From Wolfiporia cocos (Eukaryota > Basidiomycota > Agaricomycetes > Polyporales > Phaeolaceae), in contig JACCLO010000009.1 of assembly GCA_029448655.1 (NCBI GenBank), positions 2,108,001 to 2,172,000 on the forward strand: a stretch of 64,000 nucleotides of DNA, read 5' to 3'. A program made the translations under genes and the position numbers. Below, piece after piece: positions 9,973 through 21,228 of the stretch. Numbering within the stretch: the first letter of the stretch is position 1; each line of letters opens with the position of its first letter. The notes under the pieces were generated by a model, which made no database searches, was not told the origin of the DNA, and saw only the letters and a program-made list of their open reading frames with translations.

Positions 9973-10917
9973 CAAGCAGAGCTGCCGTGCACAGTCTAAC
10001 TCACAGTAAATCCCCTGGTATTATGACACCTGTATCAGCCTGCAGATCTGAGGATGAGATCAACAGAGGACCAGGGTCAACCTTGCAAGTATTCCTCATT
10101 ATGTGCATCGTGATGGAAAATCCGATAGTTATTGGGTGTTCCCATGCACGATCCTTGACTGTTGCCGGTTTAGCATTGTATCTGGAAGGGCCCGATGCGT
10201 GCCACATCACCAGTATGATTCTTGACAATGTACGGGAGTCATACTGATTTCATGACAGGTTGGATGATCTATTAATAAATGTGTCACAAACAACTCAGGG
10301 TACGCTATATGTAACCGGGACCTGAGAGGCTTGTGTTGACAAACGGCAGCCAAAGTCCGGCCAGCCACGTCAATTACTGACTACCACTCGGGATTTAGGT
10401 ACAAACGAGCAAAGGTACGCTACACTAGTACTACCCCTTTTATACCGTTGCTAACCTCAGGGCAGGCGGCGCAGCTCGCTTCACCGCGCGCCTCCGGCCA
10501 TTCCGCCAACAGCTTGACCGTCTGTGCCGCACGATAGCATCATAACGGAGTAATATGACTCTCCAGTGAGACGTAGACCTCCTAGTCCGACAACTTGATT
10601 CTACAAAATTATACCTTATATTGCCTGTTACAATTTCAGGGTTACTATCTTCATGCAGAAATATGATTACATGCTGCGCATAAGAGAGCAGATTCGTGTC
10701 TTAGAGAGTACAATGACGATCTGTAGTAGTAAACTATATTCTTTCTTGGCGATCGTTGTGAGTCGGTGCTGGAGCGCGACGCGACGCGTCTCAGTCACAT
10801 GATCGTGCTTTGTTTGTTTGACGATACACGGCGCAGAGCTCGAGGTCGTGTGGCGTGTCCGGGCTATCTCCCTTACAATTCTCCGCCTCGTTCTGCCCGA
10901 CAGTCGTGATTGGCACA
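9973..10917. other. Intergenic, no supported gene
   Basis: About 940 bp without a recognisable gene or repeat. The last 170 bp, with TTTGTTTGTTTGACG and a CT-rich stretch before 10918, probably serve as promoter and 5' leader for the next gene. Confidence 0.4.
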
Positions 10918-12779
10918 ATGCTCAAACGGCATCTGGACTCTCACAACGTTGTTGACTTGCCTCCGTCTCCCAAACGCGCTCGAGTGGAACCGAAGACTCC
11001 GTCGCGTACGCAAGAAGTCGTCTTTCCGCCATCCTCTGCACGCCCCTCATTTTACAACACACCGTACGCGTACTCTGTCCCATATGACTCGCCTTCAAAC
11101 CCACTTGGGATGAAACGCTCCTTGGCTGCTCTTACTCTGCCCAAAGCCACTAGTTACGGCAAGCACCTTGCGCTCCGCTTTCAGCTTGTATCCGATCTGC
11201 AAAAGGGCAAGGGCAAAGAGAAAGAGCGAGATCAAGAGCTTTATAAGGAGCTCGTAAACGTCCACCGGATTGTTCAGGTTCCCACAAACTACACGTTCCG
11301 CCACCTCCACAAGCTCATCCTCTACCTCTTCGCGTCCGACGCGCTCTGCGAGCGACCATCGACGAGAATTCGTGCGCCATCTTTGCAGAAACACAGCTTG
11401 CGCTCGCGTGGTGCCAAATTTAGCGAGAACAACGAGGTGCCTCGTACTTTGTTCGACGCCACAGCGCCAGACAGCTGGCCGGGGCACACTTTCGAGGTGC
11501 GCGAGGACGTCAGTCTGTATCGTGGTAAAGACAAGCTTGGCATCATCAAGCCGCGAACGGGGCGGATAACCGCGCGTCTATCGAGCGTGCGCGAGCGGAA
11601 ACTCTTCTCAAGCCTCATCGAGCGCGCCGTCGATGAGGATCTCTTTGCGGCTCCGAGTACAAGTACGAGTACAAGTAGTGTTCCGGGATTTGAGACCGAA
11701 GATGAGGACGACGAGAAGCCGAGCTGGTGCTGGGAGGCGGAGGACGACTACACCATACGGCGTGTGTGGCCAAAGGGTCCACATCTCGACCGGGGAATCG
11801 TCTATGTGCGTCCCTCCGAGTCTTTGATAAGCCGCATCTGACATGCGCATGGCAGAATCACCTGCCCGGCGTGTCTGTGCACATTACCGTGAATACGACG
11901 CGAGTTCCGCCGCGGAAAGGCGTTGGTAACCAACCCCACGTCTTTAGCTGGCGGGGTGGCGCGCGCGGCGCGATCCGCATTGCGCACCTGCCGTCTCCAG
12001 GCGGCGAAAACGCGCATCCGCCGCCCACAGACGCGGTTTACTTCGACGACGAATCCGACTCGCAGGAGGCGCGACTACGCAAGTGGAACACGAGCGGGGC
12101 TTTCCAGTGCTTCCTCAAACGCGAGGCCCAGCGCGAGCGCGCCCTGCGCCGTAGGCCGTCCTTCTCCCCCTCCATCTCCGCAACGCCACTCCGATCGCGC
12201 AACGCAGAGGGCGTTGAGGACACTCGTGCGGAAACACCCAGCTCGCCACCCGCGCTATCGCTCGCGCTCACATCGTCGAGCGCGCCGTCAAGTCCCACGA
12301 CGGCGCGCCTTCCGCAGCTGTCCTCTGTCTCGTCTGCGCGCTTTTCCTCCGCGTCCACCTCCTCTGCACTTTCGTCCGTAGAATTCGCATCGCAGGAGTT
12401 CGCGCGCCTCCCGCTCGTCACGCCGGCGCCGGCGCACCCCGTACAGGCGCGCCGGGTCGCGAAGGCGTCGCGCCGGATGAAGCGCCTCTCTCGCGAAGGG
12501 CTCAAGGACATTAGCGGGAGCGAGGATGAGGTGGACGGAGACGAGTTGTTCAAGGAGGAGAGGGGCGAATCGCGTGAGGAAAGGGACAGAGAAGGGGAAA
12601 TTCAGGGAGAAAGTGATGAGCTCTACAAGGAGGAACAAGCAGATCCGTTCCAAGAGGAAGACGGGGACAAAGAGAGGGAGGTGTCCCCCTGGGACGATCC
12701 TGGCGGATTGTCATGGTACGAGCGGCTGATGACCCTGGGACGTCGAAGAGACTACTATCCGTACGAGGAAGAGGTGTGA
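10918..12779 (+). CDS. pRiA4b ORF3-like domain protein (hypothetical)
   Basis: Two exons, 10918-11805 and 11856-12779, give about 603 residues; the 50-base intron is GT-AG and joins GIVY to NHLPGVSVHITVNTT. The central part (about residues 120-360) resembles the fungal version of the plasmid pRiA4b ORF3-like domain: YTFRHLHKLILYLF near the start, an acidic stretch then WCWEAEDDYT-RRVWP, and HITVNTTRVPPRKGVGNQP. The N-terminus has a basic PKRARVE stretch that may be nuclear-targeting. The C-terminal third is low complexity (Ser/Ala-rich, then Glu/Asp/Lys-rich) and probably disordered. The start at 10918 is the first ATG and follows a CT-rich leader. The molecular function of these fungal proteins is not known. 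Family assignment is from motif layout only. Confidence 0.68.
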
Positions 12780-13346
12780 AGACGCGTGGACTAATTATCT
12801 GTAACGGTGACGTGTTTTTGTGTGTATTGCAATCGTGTAATGGAATTGAATCGGACTGTGCAGAGTGCCGTTTGCGCTGGGCGATCAGTACTTAGTCTTA
12901 GTCCTTACCTGTGCTTATGGCTGTATCCTGTCTAGCCACAGACGCATCTATAGCGGACTTAATGCTTTGTTTGACCTACATCGAGCGAAAAACCTCGTGC
13001 TCAAAAGTGTATCTCCATCGCTTCCCTTCATGGATCTATCCAATGAACCCCCTCCGCTGGATATTACTCGTCGATAGAACATCAGCGTATCTCCTTGGCG
13101 CTCTTTTGTTGGCACAGAAATATTGAATAGGCTAAGAGGAACCCACTAAATGCGCAAGTCAGCTTGCAACAGTGGCCGAGGATATTGCTGTTCAGATGCA
13201 TTGGACTCTGCAGAGTCTTCGATATGTCCTAATCATTACCCGTCCGGTGTCGGTCTATTAGATAGCTGTATTTATGCGTGCCCAAATATGATATAATAGT
13301 CAAGTCCGCGGAGAAATATACAAAGTAACCAAGAGAAGCACATCGG
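12780..13346. other. Intergenic between convergent genes, nothing recognised
   Basis: About 570 bp between the stop codons of two convergent genes. It should contain both 3' untranslated regions. No repeat or RNA gene was seen. Confidence 0.4.
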
Positions 13347-14932
13347 TCAGCGCGGCGAGTGGCTCGCGCTTCGCGAGCTCTGGCGGCGTCGCTCGTCGTG
13401 GCGGAGGTGAGTCCGTTCGTCGGCATCGAGCTCGTCGTCCTCGCCCACGTCTGGCATGCGTGACAGCCCCACGCTATCCGTGATCTCTTCATCCTCGTCG
13501 AAAGCGTCGAATAGCGTGCCCGAGCGCCGCTGCGCCGAGCCGCGCCGCCCGTGCCCCGGGACGAACCCCGCGCCCGCGGCCGTGCCCCCCGCGCCGTGCC
13601 ACCCATCGATGGACATGCGCCCCTGGATGCTCAGCCGGGGGTTCATAATCCCGCTCTCGAGCGCCGAGTGCCCATTGGCTGTTGGCAGCGTCTCGGGCTT
13701 GCGCGAGATCTCGAGCAGGTGCACGCCAAGGAACGTTGTAATGAAGCCCGCGAGGAGGGATATGGAGTTGGCCGGGTCGTCCGTATTAAAGCCCTGGAAG
13801 AGAATCACGGACGCAACGATAGTCGCTGTGGAGAACCCGACGTAGTACATTGGGTTGACGCTGCATGTGCAATCAATACCGAGCACGGCGTAGAAGGCGG
13901 TCAACGTACACATTGGTCGAGAACGTATCGAGCGCCTTGTTGAAATAGTTCATCTGCACGAGGATGCACCCGACGACGACAATGCCAAAAATATATGTGC
14001 TCGGGTGCGTGAATTGGTTGTTTCCTGCGAACGTGAGCTTCACCGCAACACCGAATCCTTTGATCGCCATGACCGAGACCGAGCCGACGAGGGAACAGAT
14101 GGAGATGTAAACGAGCGGATTCGATCGCCCGTACTTTGGTACGACGCCATAGATCATGATCACGCTGAAGACGAGGACAGTGAAGCAATACATCATGAAG
14201 CCTATCGCAACAAGTGTTAGATTTGCCGTTCACCAGCGCCATCTGCCGCAAGCATACCAGGTTGCATCGCGTAATGCAAAATCTCATCTACTGTCTGTAT
14301 ATTCTTGTCTTCCGGAGCATGCAAGACAATGATGAGGGAGCCGAGTAAGCACAGTGTGCACCCAACCCGGCCGAGATGACCGAGCTCCTCATTCAGCAGG
14401 AATGATGCGAGAATGGCGCTGAACAGTTAGACATGAGGATTTGAGAAACGGCTCCTTCACAAAACGCACCCAATAATCACACTGAGCGCACCCAATGGCG
14501 TCACCAATATGGGGGGCGCGAACGTGTAAGCGGCGAAGTTGGCGACTAGTGGGCAATGTTCGGCATTGGAGGCCAAAGCCGCAAGCTCACGACTCACCTT
14601 CTCCCAATACCACTGAGTGCATCCGTGCATATCCACAAGCTCGTAAGCACTTATAGCACCGTCTGGTCCGGCAGAGCCAACTCACACGTCGATATCCCAG
14701 CCCACCAGATTGGGCTTTTGAAATACGTATAGTTATCTGAGGCCGATGCATACGTGGATCTGCTTGCGGCGTCATTCAGGCCCTACACAGCGCGCACATC
14801 TCGTTCAGCTAAGTTGATAGTGCAACGCGCGGGGCCAGCAGTCCCGACCTTTTTCGTGATAATGAAGCTCGTCCCGATAGCCAGAGAGCTCGACACAGCG
14901 AGTGCGAGGCCAATATACTTGTCGTCTACCAT
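13347..14932 (-). CDS. NIPA-type magnesium transporter
   Basis: Seven exons (14932-14849, 14782-14686, 14612-14598, 14545-14470, 14418-14258, 14201-13910, 13860-13347) encode about 412 residues; all introns are GT-AG. The protein starts MVDDKYIGLALAVSSSLAIG and continues with FIITKKGLNDA, YFKSPIWWAG, LGEVANFAAY, APPILVTPLGALSVI and ASFLLNEELG, which is the conserved core of NIPA (DMT-superfamily) Mg2+ transporters. About eight or nine hydrophobic segments are followed by a Ser/Arg- and Asp/Glu-rich cytosolic tail of about 150 residues. Exon 3 is only 15 bases; without it the conserved LVLGEVANFA stretch is lost. Likely role is Mg2+ transport at the plasma or an endosomal membrane. It is divergent from the aminopeptidase gene, with 744 bp between. 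Confidence 0.88.
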
Positions 14933-15676
14933 AACAGTCTTGGAGAGTACGTGAATAAACGAGCGGAGAGTCCACCGCGGCTGTTCGGTGAAACCCTAGG
15001 AGGAGAGAGTGATTGTGGCTCAAGGAAGGTCAACGACGATTGCGCAGTCTGACAGCACTCACAGAGCTGTCCAGCCGCAGGTTAGGTTACGGAATTCCGA
15101 AGCGATATTCCGAAGGGTATGTGGATAACAGAATATCGCTGTAAGCAAGTACGCAGCGCAGTAGAGCAGCAAGTGTGACAGCTAGCCTGATGTAACGTGT
15201 AACACCCACGTGTAGCTCGTGACTGAAGTAGGTCCTAGGTTTGCGGACCGGGATAGTTGTGCAGGCAGCTAGAAGTTTGCAACTACGCCTACGCATGTCT
15301 CGTTTACCTTCAAAACTCAGCAGACCCAGTTTTGTGTCCGAATCTCGTTTCCAAGCTACTCTCAAGGCTGTTGGGAGCAGCGTGACGAATGGTCTTAGTG
15401 ACAAGTGTCACATTCAGTGTGACATCGTAGTTCTCGATGTAATGTCCGCTCCTTCAGCAATAGCGGAAGCAGTGCTTGCTGTTGTTCAAAGGCCTTATAG
15501 TTCTACTCGTACTTGTGAGCGAACGTGCATCTTGCGAGGAGAGCGGACCATCCAAGCCGATACAGAGCTCCGAGCTACTGTGCATGATCTTGACTTTACG
15601 TGCGATTCGTTACATCAGAATCGCTGCGTTGACGCGAGCAACTGTTGTTTCACCCGCAAGATACTTTGCAACCAGA
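14933..15676. promoter_or_regulatory. Divergent intergenic region between NIPA and aminopeptidase genes
   Basis: 744 bp separate the two divergent start codons. It contains several GTGTGAC/GTGTCAC motifs, including an inverted GTGACA-AG-TGTCAC at 15398-15411. No TATA box is clear. Long open frames here show no family features. Confidence 0.4.
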
Positions 15677-18600
15677 ATGGCTACGGAAGCCCAGACGGTT
15701 GACACTACAAAGCGGCTGGATGCTCTTAGGCGGCTTATGGCGAAGCCGCAATATAACGTCGGGGCTGTAGTCATTCCCAGCGAGGATCAACGCAAGTGTT
15801 CCTTGAAGAGTGTTCGCATAGCCGTGTCACATTTTTTGATGTGCAACAGACTACAGCGAATATATCGCGCAATGCGACGAACGGCGTGCATTCATCTCTG
15901 GCTTTGATGGCTCTGCAGGTAATGCGAAATCACAACACGGTACTCCGTTTCATCGATATTCACTACTGCATATAGGCTGTGCAGTGGTGACTGCAAGCGA
16001 AGCATATCTCTTCACGGACGGGCGGTACTTCCTGCAGGCGGAGAAGCAGCTTGATCGGTATGTAGCCGAATTCCCAATATTACCTGTCCCGATTGCTACA
16101 TGCTCATCATACGCGAAGGAATTGGACACTCATGAAACAGGGCTTGCCAGGTGATACTGAATCTAGCTGTGGCTCAAGACTCACTAACCTCCTGATGTTG
16201 AGATGTACCGACATGGCAAGACTTTCTCTCCAAGGTAGGCACGCATGGAAGCAGAGGCGAATTGCAATTATACGGTACTGTAGAACTTGGGAAGCAATAC
16301 TCGGATTGGCATAGATGCTACCTTGATCACAGCGGGTGTGCCTTTAGGAATTCCGCCAATTATCTAGACTGACTCTTGGAATCCAGCCGATGCTGACGCA
16401 ATCGAGAAGGCTCTGAAGCCACGAGAATCCGAGCTCGTCTCCCTACAGGAGAACCTCGTCGACCTCGCTTGGACAGATCGACCGCCCAGACCCGCGAACA
16501 GGGTATTCCCTTTGGACGTGAAGTTCTCAGGTAGCGTCTGGGCACATGCTCAAAACAGACAATGAAACATATCACTCTTCGTAGGCGAGCCACACACTGA
16601 GAAGATCAAGCGGCTTCGTAAGGAACTGAGCAAGAAGAATCAACACGCGATGGTCGTGAACATGCTTGACGAGGTTGCGTGGCTGTTCAACCTGCGCGGG
16701 TCAGACATCGATTACAACCCGGGTACTTTTTATTATATCTCTCTAGTTCACTGCAGTAATATCTTGGTAGTGTTCTTTGCGTATGCGGTCGTCACCGCGG
16801 ATCAGGCGCTCCTGTTCGTGAATCCTGCGCAGCTGGATGACGCAGCACGCGCGCATCTTGGCAACGACGTCGAGCTGCATGCATACGATGCGTTCTTTTC
16901 GTATCTGCGACAGCTCGGGGCCGAGGTCGGCCTCAGCAAGAAGTCGGTCAGCGAGTCTCATTGCCCTTGTTACGGATCTCTGGCGTGAGTTGTTGACATA
17001 CACCACACTCGAAGCAGGTGCTCGTGGGGGACAAGACGAGCCTGGCCATTGTAGAGGCCATCGGAGCAGTGCGTCGTCCCTCCCTTCTGCTTTCCCTTCT
17101 TTTTCGCTTGCATTCGAACGTGGCACTACACGTTTTCACATGTGGATGGTGCACTGATGCTAGATCTCATGCAATATCATTAAGGACAACATTGTCGTTG
17201 CGCGCTCCCCCGTCGCAGACTTCAAATCGATCAAGAATGAGACAGAAGTAGAAGGTTCCTCGACCCTTTTTATCACCGGGAGGCTCGTAGACTGATATAC
17301 GGATATACATTAACAGGCTTCCGTCAGTGCCACATCCGCGATGGCGCAGCGCTCGTGCGGTACTTCGCGTGGCTAGAGGAGCAGCTGAAGAACGGCGCGA
17401 AGCTCACCGAAAGCCAGGTTGCAGACCAACTTGAACAGTATCGCTCGTGAGTTCCAACCTGACATTTGAAGCACTCTCCTTGTCATTCTGTTGCTCGCTG
17501 GAAGTGAACTCGATCTGTTCCGCGGCCTGTCGTTCCCGACAATCTCATCTACCGGACCGAATGGAGGTTTGTTGATTTGGCGTCCTGCTGTTGCTCATGG
17601 AGCTGAATTAGTGCGAAGCTATCATCCACTACACGCCTGACCCGCATGACTCGGCTATAGTCCGCAAAGATCAAGTGCGCTAAACTGAGCTATCATACCA
17701 TGCTGCTGAACTCAAACTCACTGAGCGTTCAGATATATCTATGTGATTCCGGAGGTGAGTGTCACGTCGATCAGATTCATACCTATACTGAGATGAGCTC
17801 AATAACTCACACAGCCCAGTTTTGGGATGGAACTACCGACGTTACCAGAACGCTGGTTCGTGAATGGTTGTCTGTCTACAAGTATTGTCTTGCGACGACC
17901 AATAAACAGCACTTCGGAACGCCGACTGCAGAAGAGCGCCGAGCTTTTACGCGGGTTCTGCAAGGGCATATAGCTATCGACACGGCAGTTGTTCCCAACG
18001 GCACGACTGGTATGTTGCTCAAATCTCGTCCATCCCATAAATTTTGTTAATCACTACCAATAGGGTACATCATGTACGATGTTCGTTTCCCAACGCTGGG
18101 TGGTTTCTGAAATCCACGATCTAGCGACTCCTTCGCCCGGCGTCCTTTGTGGGAAGATGGACTTGGTAAGCTTGACCATTATCTGTCTTCTATTCGTACT
18201 GATGCTGGTATCATGGTCACTAGACTACCGGTAACATTCATCTCGATCTTCTACGTCTATCATCGGCTTGAACTGTCATGTCAGCCACGGTACAGGTCAT
18301 GGTGTCGGTGTGTAACTATCGTATGACCTCTGATGTTGCGAACTCATTACATTGAAAGGCCACTACCTCAATGTCCATGAAGGTCGTTCTCCTTCATAAT
18401 GACGGACGATTAGTTAGCTGATCGGGTGCCACAGGACCTCAAGGCATTGGCGTGCGCATCAGTAAGCCTCGAACGCTCGTTCCGGTCCAGAGACTCAGTC
18501 TTTCCCGTAGTCTATAACAACACCCCCTTGAAATCGGGCATGACCGTATCAAACGGTAGGCAACTATGAGCCACCCATATTATGTTACTGATGATGCCTG

Positions 18601-18950
18601 ATCTCGCAGAGCCTGGATACTACGCTGACGGTAGATTTGGTATCCGCATTGAGAATGTGGTCGTCGTACGCGAAGCGGCCACCCCGGACAATTTCGGGGG
18701 CAAGGGTTTCCTCAAATTCGAGCACGTTACCATGGTACGTGCTGATAACCGCCAGTGAAATTGCCCGGGTGTCTAAAGCTATTCCCAGTGCCCGATCCAG
18801 AAGAATCTCGTCGATGTCGACATATTGAGCGCAAAGGAGCGCGCTTGGCTTAATGCCTACCATGCTGAGACACTAGAGAAGGTCTCGCCATTACTTCAGA
18901 ATGACGAACGGGCTCTGGAGTGGCTCAAGCGAGAATGCTCGCCTTTGTAG
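15677..18950 (+). CDS. Cytosolic Xaa-Pro aminopeptidase (aminopeptidase P, M24B), 26 exons
   Basis: Exons: 15677-15791, 15850-15918, 15976-16057, 16119-16150, 16203-16234, 16284-16335, 16387-16530, 16585-16722, 16771-16946, 17018-17068, 17185-17254, 17317-17446, 17505-17566, 17619-17674, 17733-17754, 17815-17855, 17910-18009, 18064-18073, 18125-18165, 18224-18230, 18285-18307, 18359-18382, 18435-18461, 18511-18555, 18610-18734, 18789-18950. Total 1836 bases, 611 residues, the usual size of eukaryotic APP1. The enzyme removes N-terminal residues preceding proline. The two N-terminal creatinase-like domains include ISGFDGSAG and [15 protein letters not shown]; the catalytic domain has all five metal ligands: D408 (YLCDSG), D419 (DGTTDVTRT), H482 (GTGHGVG), E517 (SNEPGYY) and E531 (GIRIENV). 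Exon 20 is 7 bases and exon 18 is 10 bases. The first intron starts GCAAGT, a GC-AG intron. No break is seen, so the gene looks functional. Confidence 0.9.
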
Positions 18951-19290
18951 TATCTCTAGTCAAAGTAGCGAACAAGCAATTAGTGCCAGTGAGTGTCTCG
19001 ATTGCGAGCTTGCGCAAGCCGTGCATCGAGCACCGCTACTTGAGCACCCGCGATAATCGCGATCTAATTATTTCAAGGCCTCTGACGTATTTGCCGGTGT
19101 CTCCTGCGAAGATCTACCTAGGGCAGCGCCCAGCTGGTGCTGCAAGCTTTCGTACATCGGTAGCGTCAAAGCGAAGGGAATTGTTTGCGATGCATCGTAA
19201 AATGCGAACAAATTTTCAGAAGAACTTATGCAACAGCGGCCTGTGTAATATCATATAGCTTGAGATCGGTAAAGTTTGCTTGTAACAACG
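18951..19290. other. Intergenic, nothing recognised
   Basis: 3' flank of the aminopeptidase gene up to the MITE target site. No feature identified. Confidence 0.35.
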
Positions 19291-19298
19291 CAATAAAT

Positions 19299-19852
19299 TA
19301 GGGCGCGGTGAAATAGACATCACTGTCTATTTAACAGCTAAATAGCAATGGCCCTCTTTAACGCATGTAATTAACAGCTAATTAGCAAGGGGGTCTGGGC
19401 GTCTTGATTGCTTCATTCTGGACTGCTCTACCAACAGGCAGCTGTCGCTGCCTGCCAAACCGCACTGCCCGCACCAAAAATGTCGACCAAAACGGGGAAT
19501 TTACTTTTTGTAAACATGGTCCAGAAAATGTGCCATGTCATTATCATCTGAAATGGCTGTAAATAAACACCTCTTTGTGTACCCTATACTTGAAGTATTG
19601 ATGGAGCCAAGCAAGTCTAAATCTGGCAATAGCACGTCGTCGATAAGAGGCATCCTCAAATGAAGTGCTCGAATTGATACATGACTTTGTGGGGGCGCAT
19701 CCCATTTTCCGACATAACCCAACATACAGCCTGTATGATGCAGCGGTCGGGGGTGGCGATCCGCCCTGTCTATTTAACCCAATTTAACACCCGATTTTTG
19801 GCCCATCTCTATTGCAGCTGCTATTTAGCACTCTCTATTTCACCGCGCCCTA
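19299..19852. mobile_element. hAT-type MITE (554 bp) with 8-bp target duplication
   Basis: Perfect 19-bp terminal inverted repeats TAGGGCGCGGTGAAATAGA at both ends, flanked by CAATAAAT at 19291-19298 and 19853-19860. An 8-bp target duplication and a TAGGG terminus are hallmarks of the hAT superfamily. The interior has subterminal CTATTTAACAGC-type and TAGCA-type motifs and no transposase frame, so it is non-autonomous. Confidence 0.92.
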
Positions 19853-20182
19853 CAATAAATTGGCTATAGCACTGCAGTGAAAGATGTCAGTGGGTTAACA
19901 TTGATAAACGCCCAGCCGGATCTGTCCTAGATATCTTCGTTGCGCGACCTTGATGTTCAAAAGCTGATCCGCTTTGCCTATGCGTCCTGTGCACTCAGTT
20001 GGCAACTGGAAAGTAGCGCGGACGAGTGGCGGCGCTTTATAAGTGTGACTGTAACTGAGTCTCACGCTTGTGACCGGGCGTTTCTGCTCGGTCTGGTCCG
20101 TCTTGCCCGAGGCCAACAACGACAACGGTACGAGGTCATTTAAATCATAGCGTTCATCCTTTAATTGAGACGCAGCAAAGCT

Positions 20183-20927
20183 ATGCTTTCAGGGCTGAGA
20201 CATGGGGTCTGCCGGACGCTCCTCCAAACAAGGCGAGGATTTGCTACCTCGACCGAGTCGGCCAATGCGATGGCCGACAGTGCACTCGAGGCTATGAACT
20301 CAATACTAAATGGCGAGCCATTCAAGTTCACCCCAGCATCGACTTCAACAGCATCTGCGACACCCCCTGCACCTGCGCCGAGGAAGCTCTTTAACACAGG
20401 GCCGCCATCGGAGATCAACATCCCACCGGCTGAGGACCCCCTGCTCGCCTACCTCACCGCCATCATCCAAAGGCACGGGTATCGCCAGAAGGCCGCTCGC
20501 ACTACGACGCGCGTGCTTTTGCACATCCACACGCTCACGCGCGCCCCTCCTCTCCCGATCCTCCGGCACGCAGTGCAGTCGGTCGCGCCGGCGATACGGA
20601 ACATCAGCAACAAGCACGCCGGCAAGACGGTCGTGTACCCCGTCCCGCTGAGCGAGAAGCAGCGCACGCGCATTGCGCTCACTTGGATCCTGCAGGCGTC
20701 GGAGAACAAAAGCGGACACCGCCTCGAAGAGCGCCTCGCGCGCGAGATCATCGCAGTCTGCCAGGGCGCGGGCAAGGAGCGGCCGGACGAATGGAGCGTC
20801 GCGTACAAGAAGAAGGAGGAGGTGCACAAGTACGCGATGATGAACAGGCGAGTGTATGCCCGCTTTATGGCGGGTGGGTCGCTCACCGGTGTCGTGCTGC
20901 AGAGGAAATGCCGGGCGGCGAGCCTGA
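20183..20927 (+). CDS. Mitochondrial small-subunit ribosomal protein uS7m (S7)
   Basis: The first exon 20183-20847 begins MLSGLRHGVCRTLLQTRRGF, an Arg-rich, acid-free presequence typical of mitochondrial import. The S7 domain includes NIPPAEDPLLAYLTAIIQRHG, HAVQSVAPAIRN, GKTVVYPVPLSEKQRTRIAL and ARE-IIAVCQGAG, then a C-terminal KYAMMNR. I join it to 20903-20927 through a GC-AG intron (GCGAGT...CTGCAG, 55 bases), giving the end NRGNAGRRA and a protein of about 229 residues. Without splicing the frame runs on to 21037 with a hydrophobic, non-conserved tail, so the spliced form is preferred. uS7 binds the 3' major domain of 12S-type rRNA in the mitoribosome. Confidence 0.85.
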
Positions 20928-21228
20928 GGTCATGCCGATTTGTAGCTACCGTGCACACTATCCTTATTTTTACATTCTCCGAATCCCGACTTGCCGTGCT
21001 GTTGAATGGATGTGCTCGGGGAGCCTCGGTGAAGTGACCCTGCGCGAATTGGTGTGCGGTGATGGGAATGAACAGATGACCTGGTTGATTCTATCTGTGG
21101 TATATTTGCATTCTTCTGATCCGCGTTAGCAGAGAAGAATTCCACGCATATATGCACACTGGCGGGAATGTATGCAAGCTTGGACCGATACTCACAGCTG
21201 CTATCGTCCACTGCGAACACCATTTGCT

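Noticed and set aside
10855..10917. Upstream start for the pRiA4b-like gene at 10855
   Set aside because: That frame opens with GTG; the first ATG is at 10918 after a CT-rich leader.
15398..15411. Operator-like GTGACA-AG-TGTCAC palindrome
   Set aside because: It is short and single; similar GTGTGAC motifs nearby are too loose to support a regulatory claim.
20848..21037. Unspliced C-terminus of uS7m
   Set aside because: The readthrough tail is hydrophobic and unlike ribosomal protein ends; a GC-AG intron gives a short basic end.
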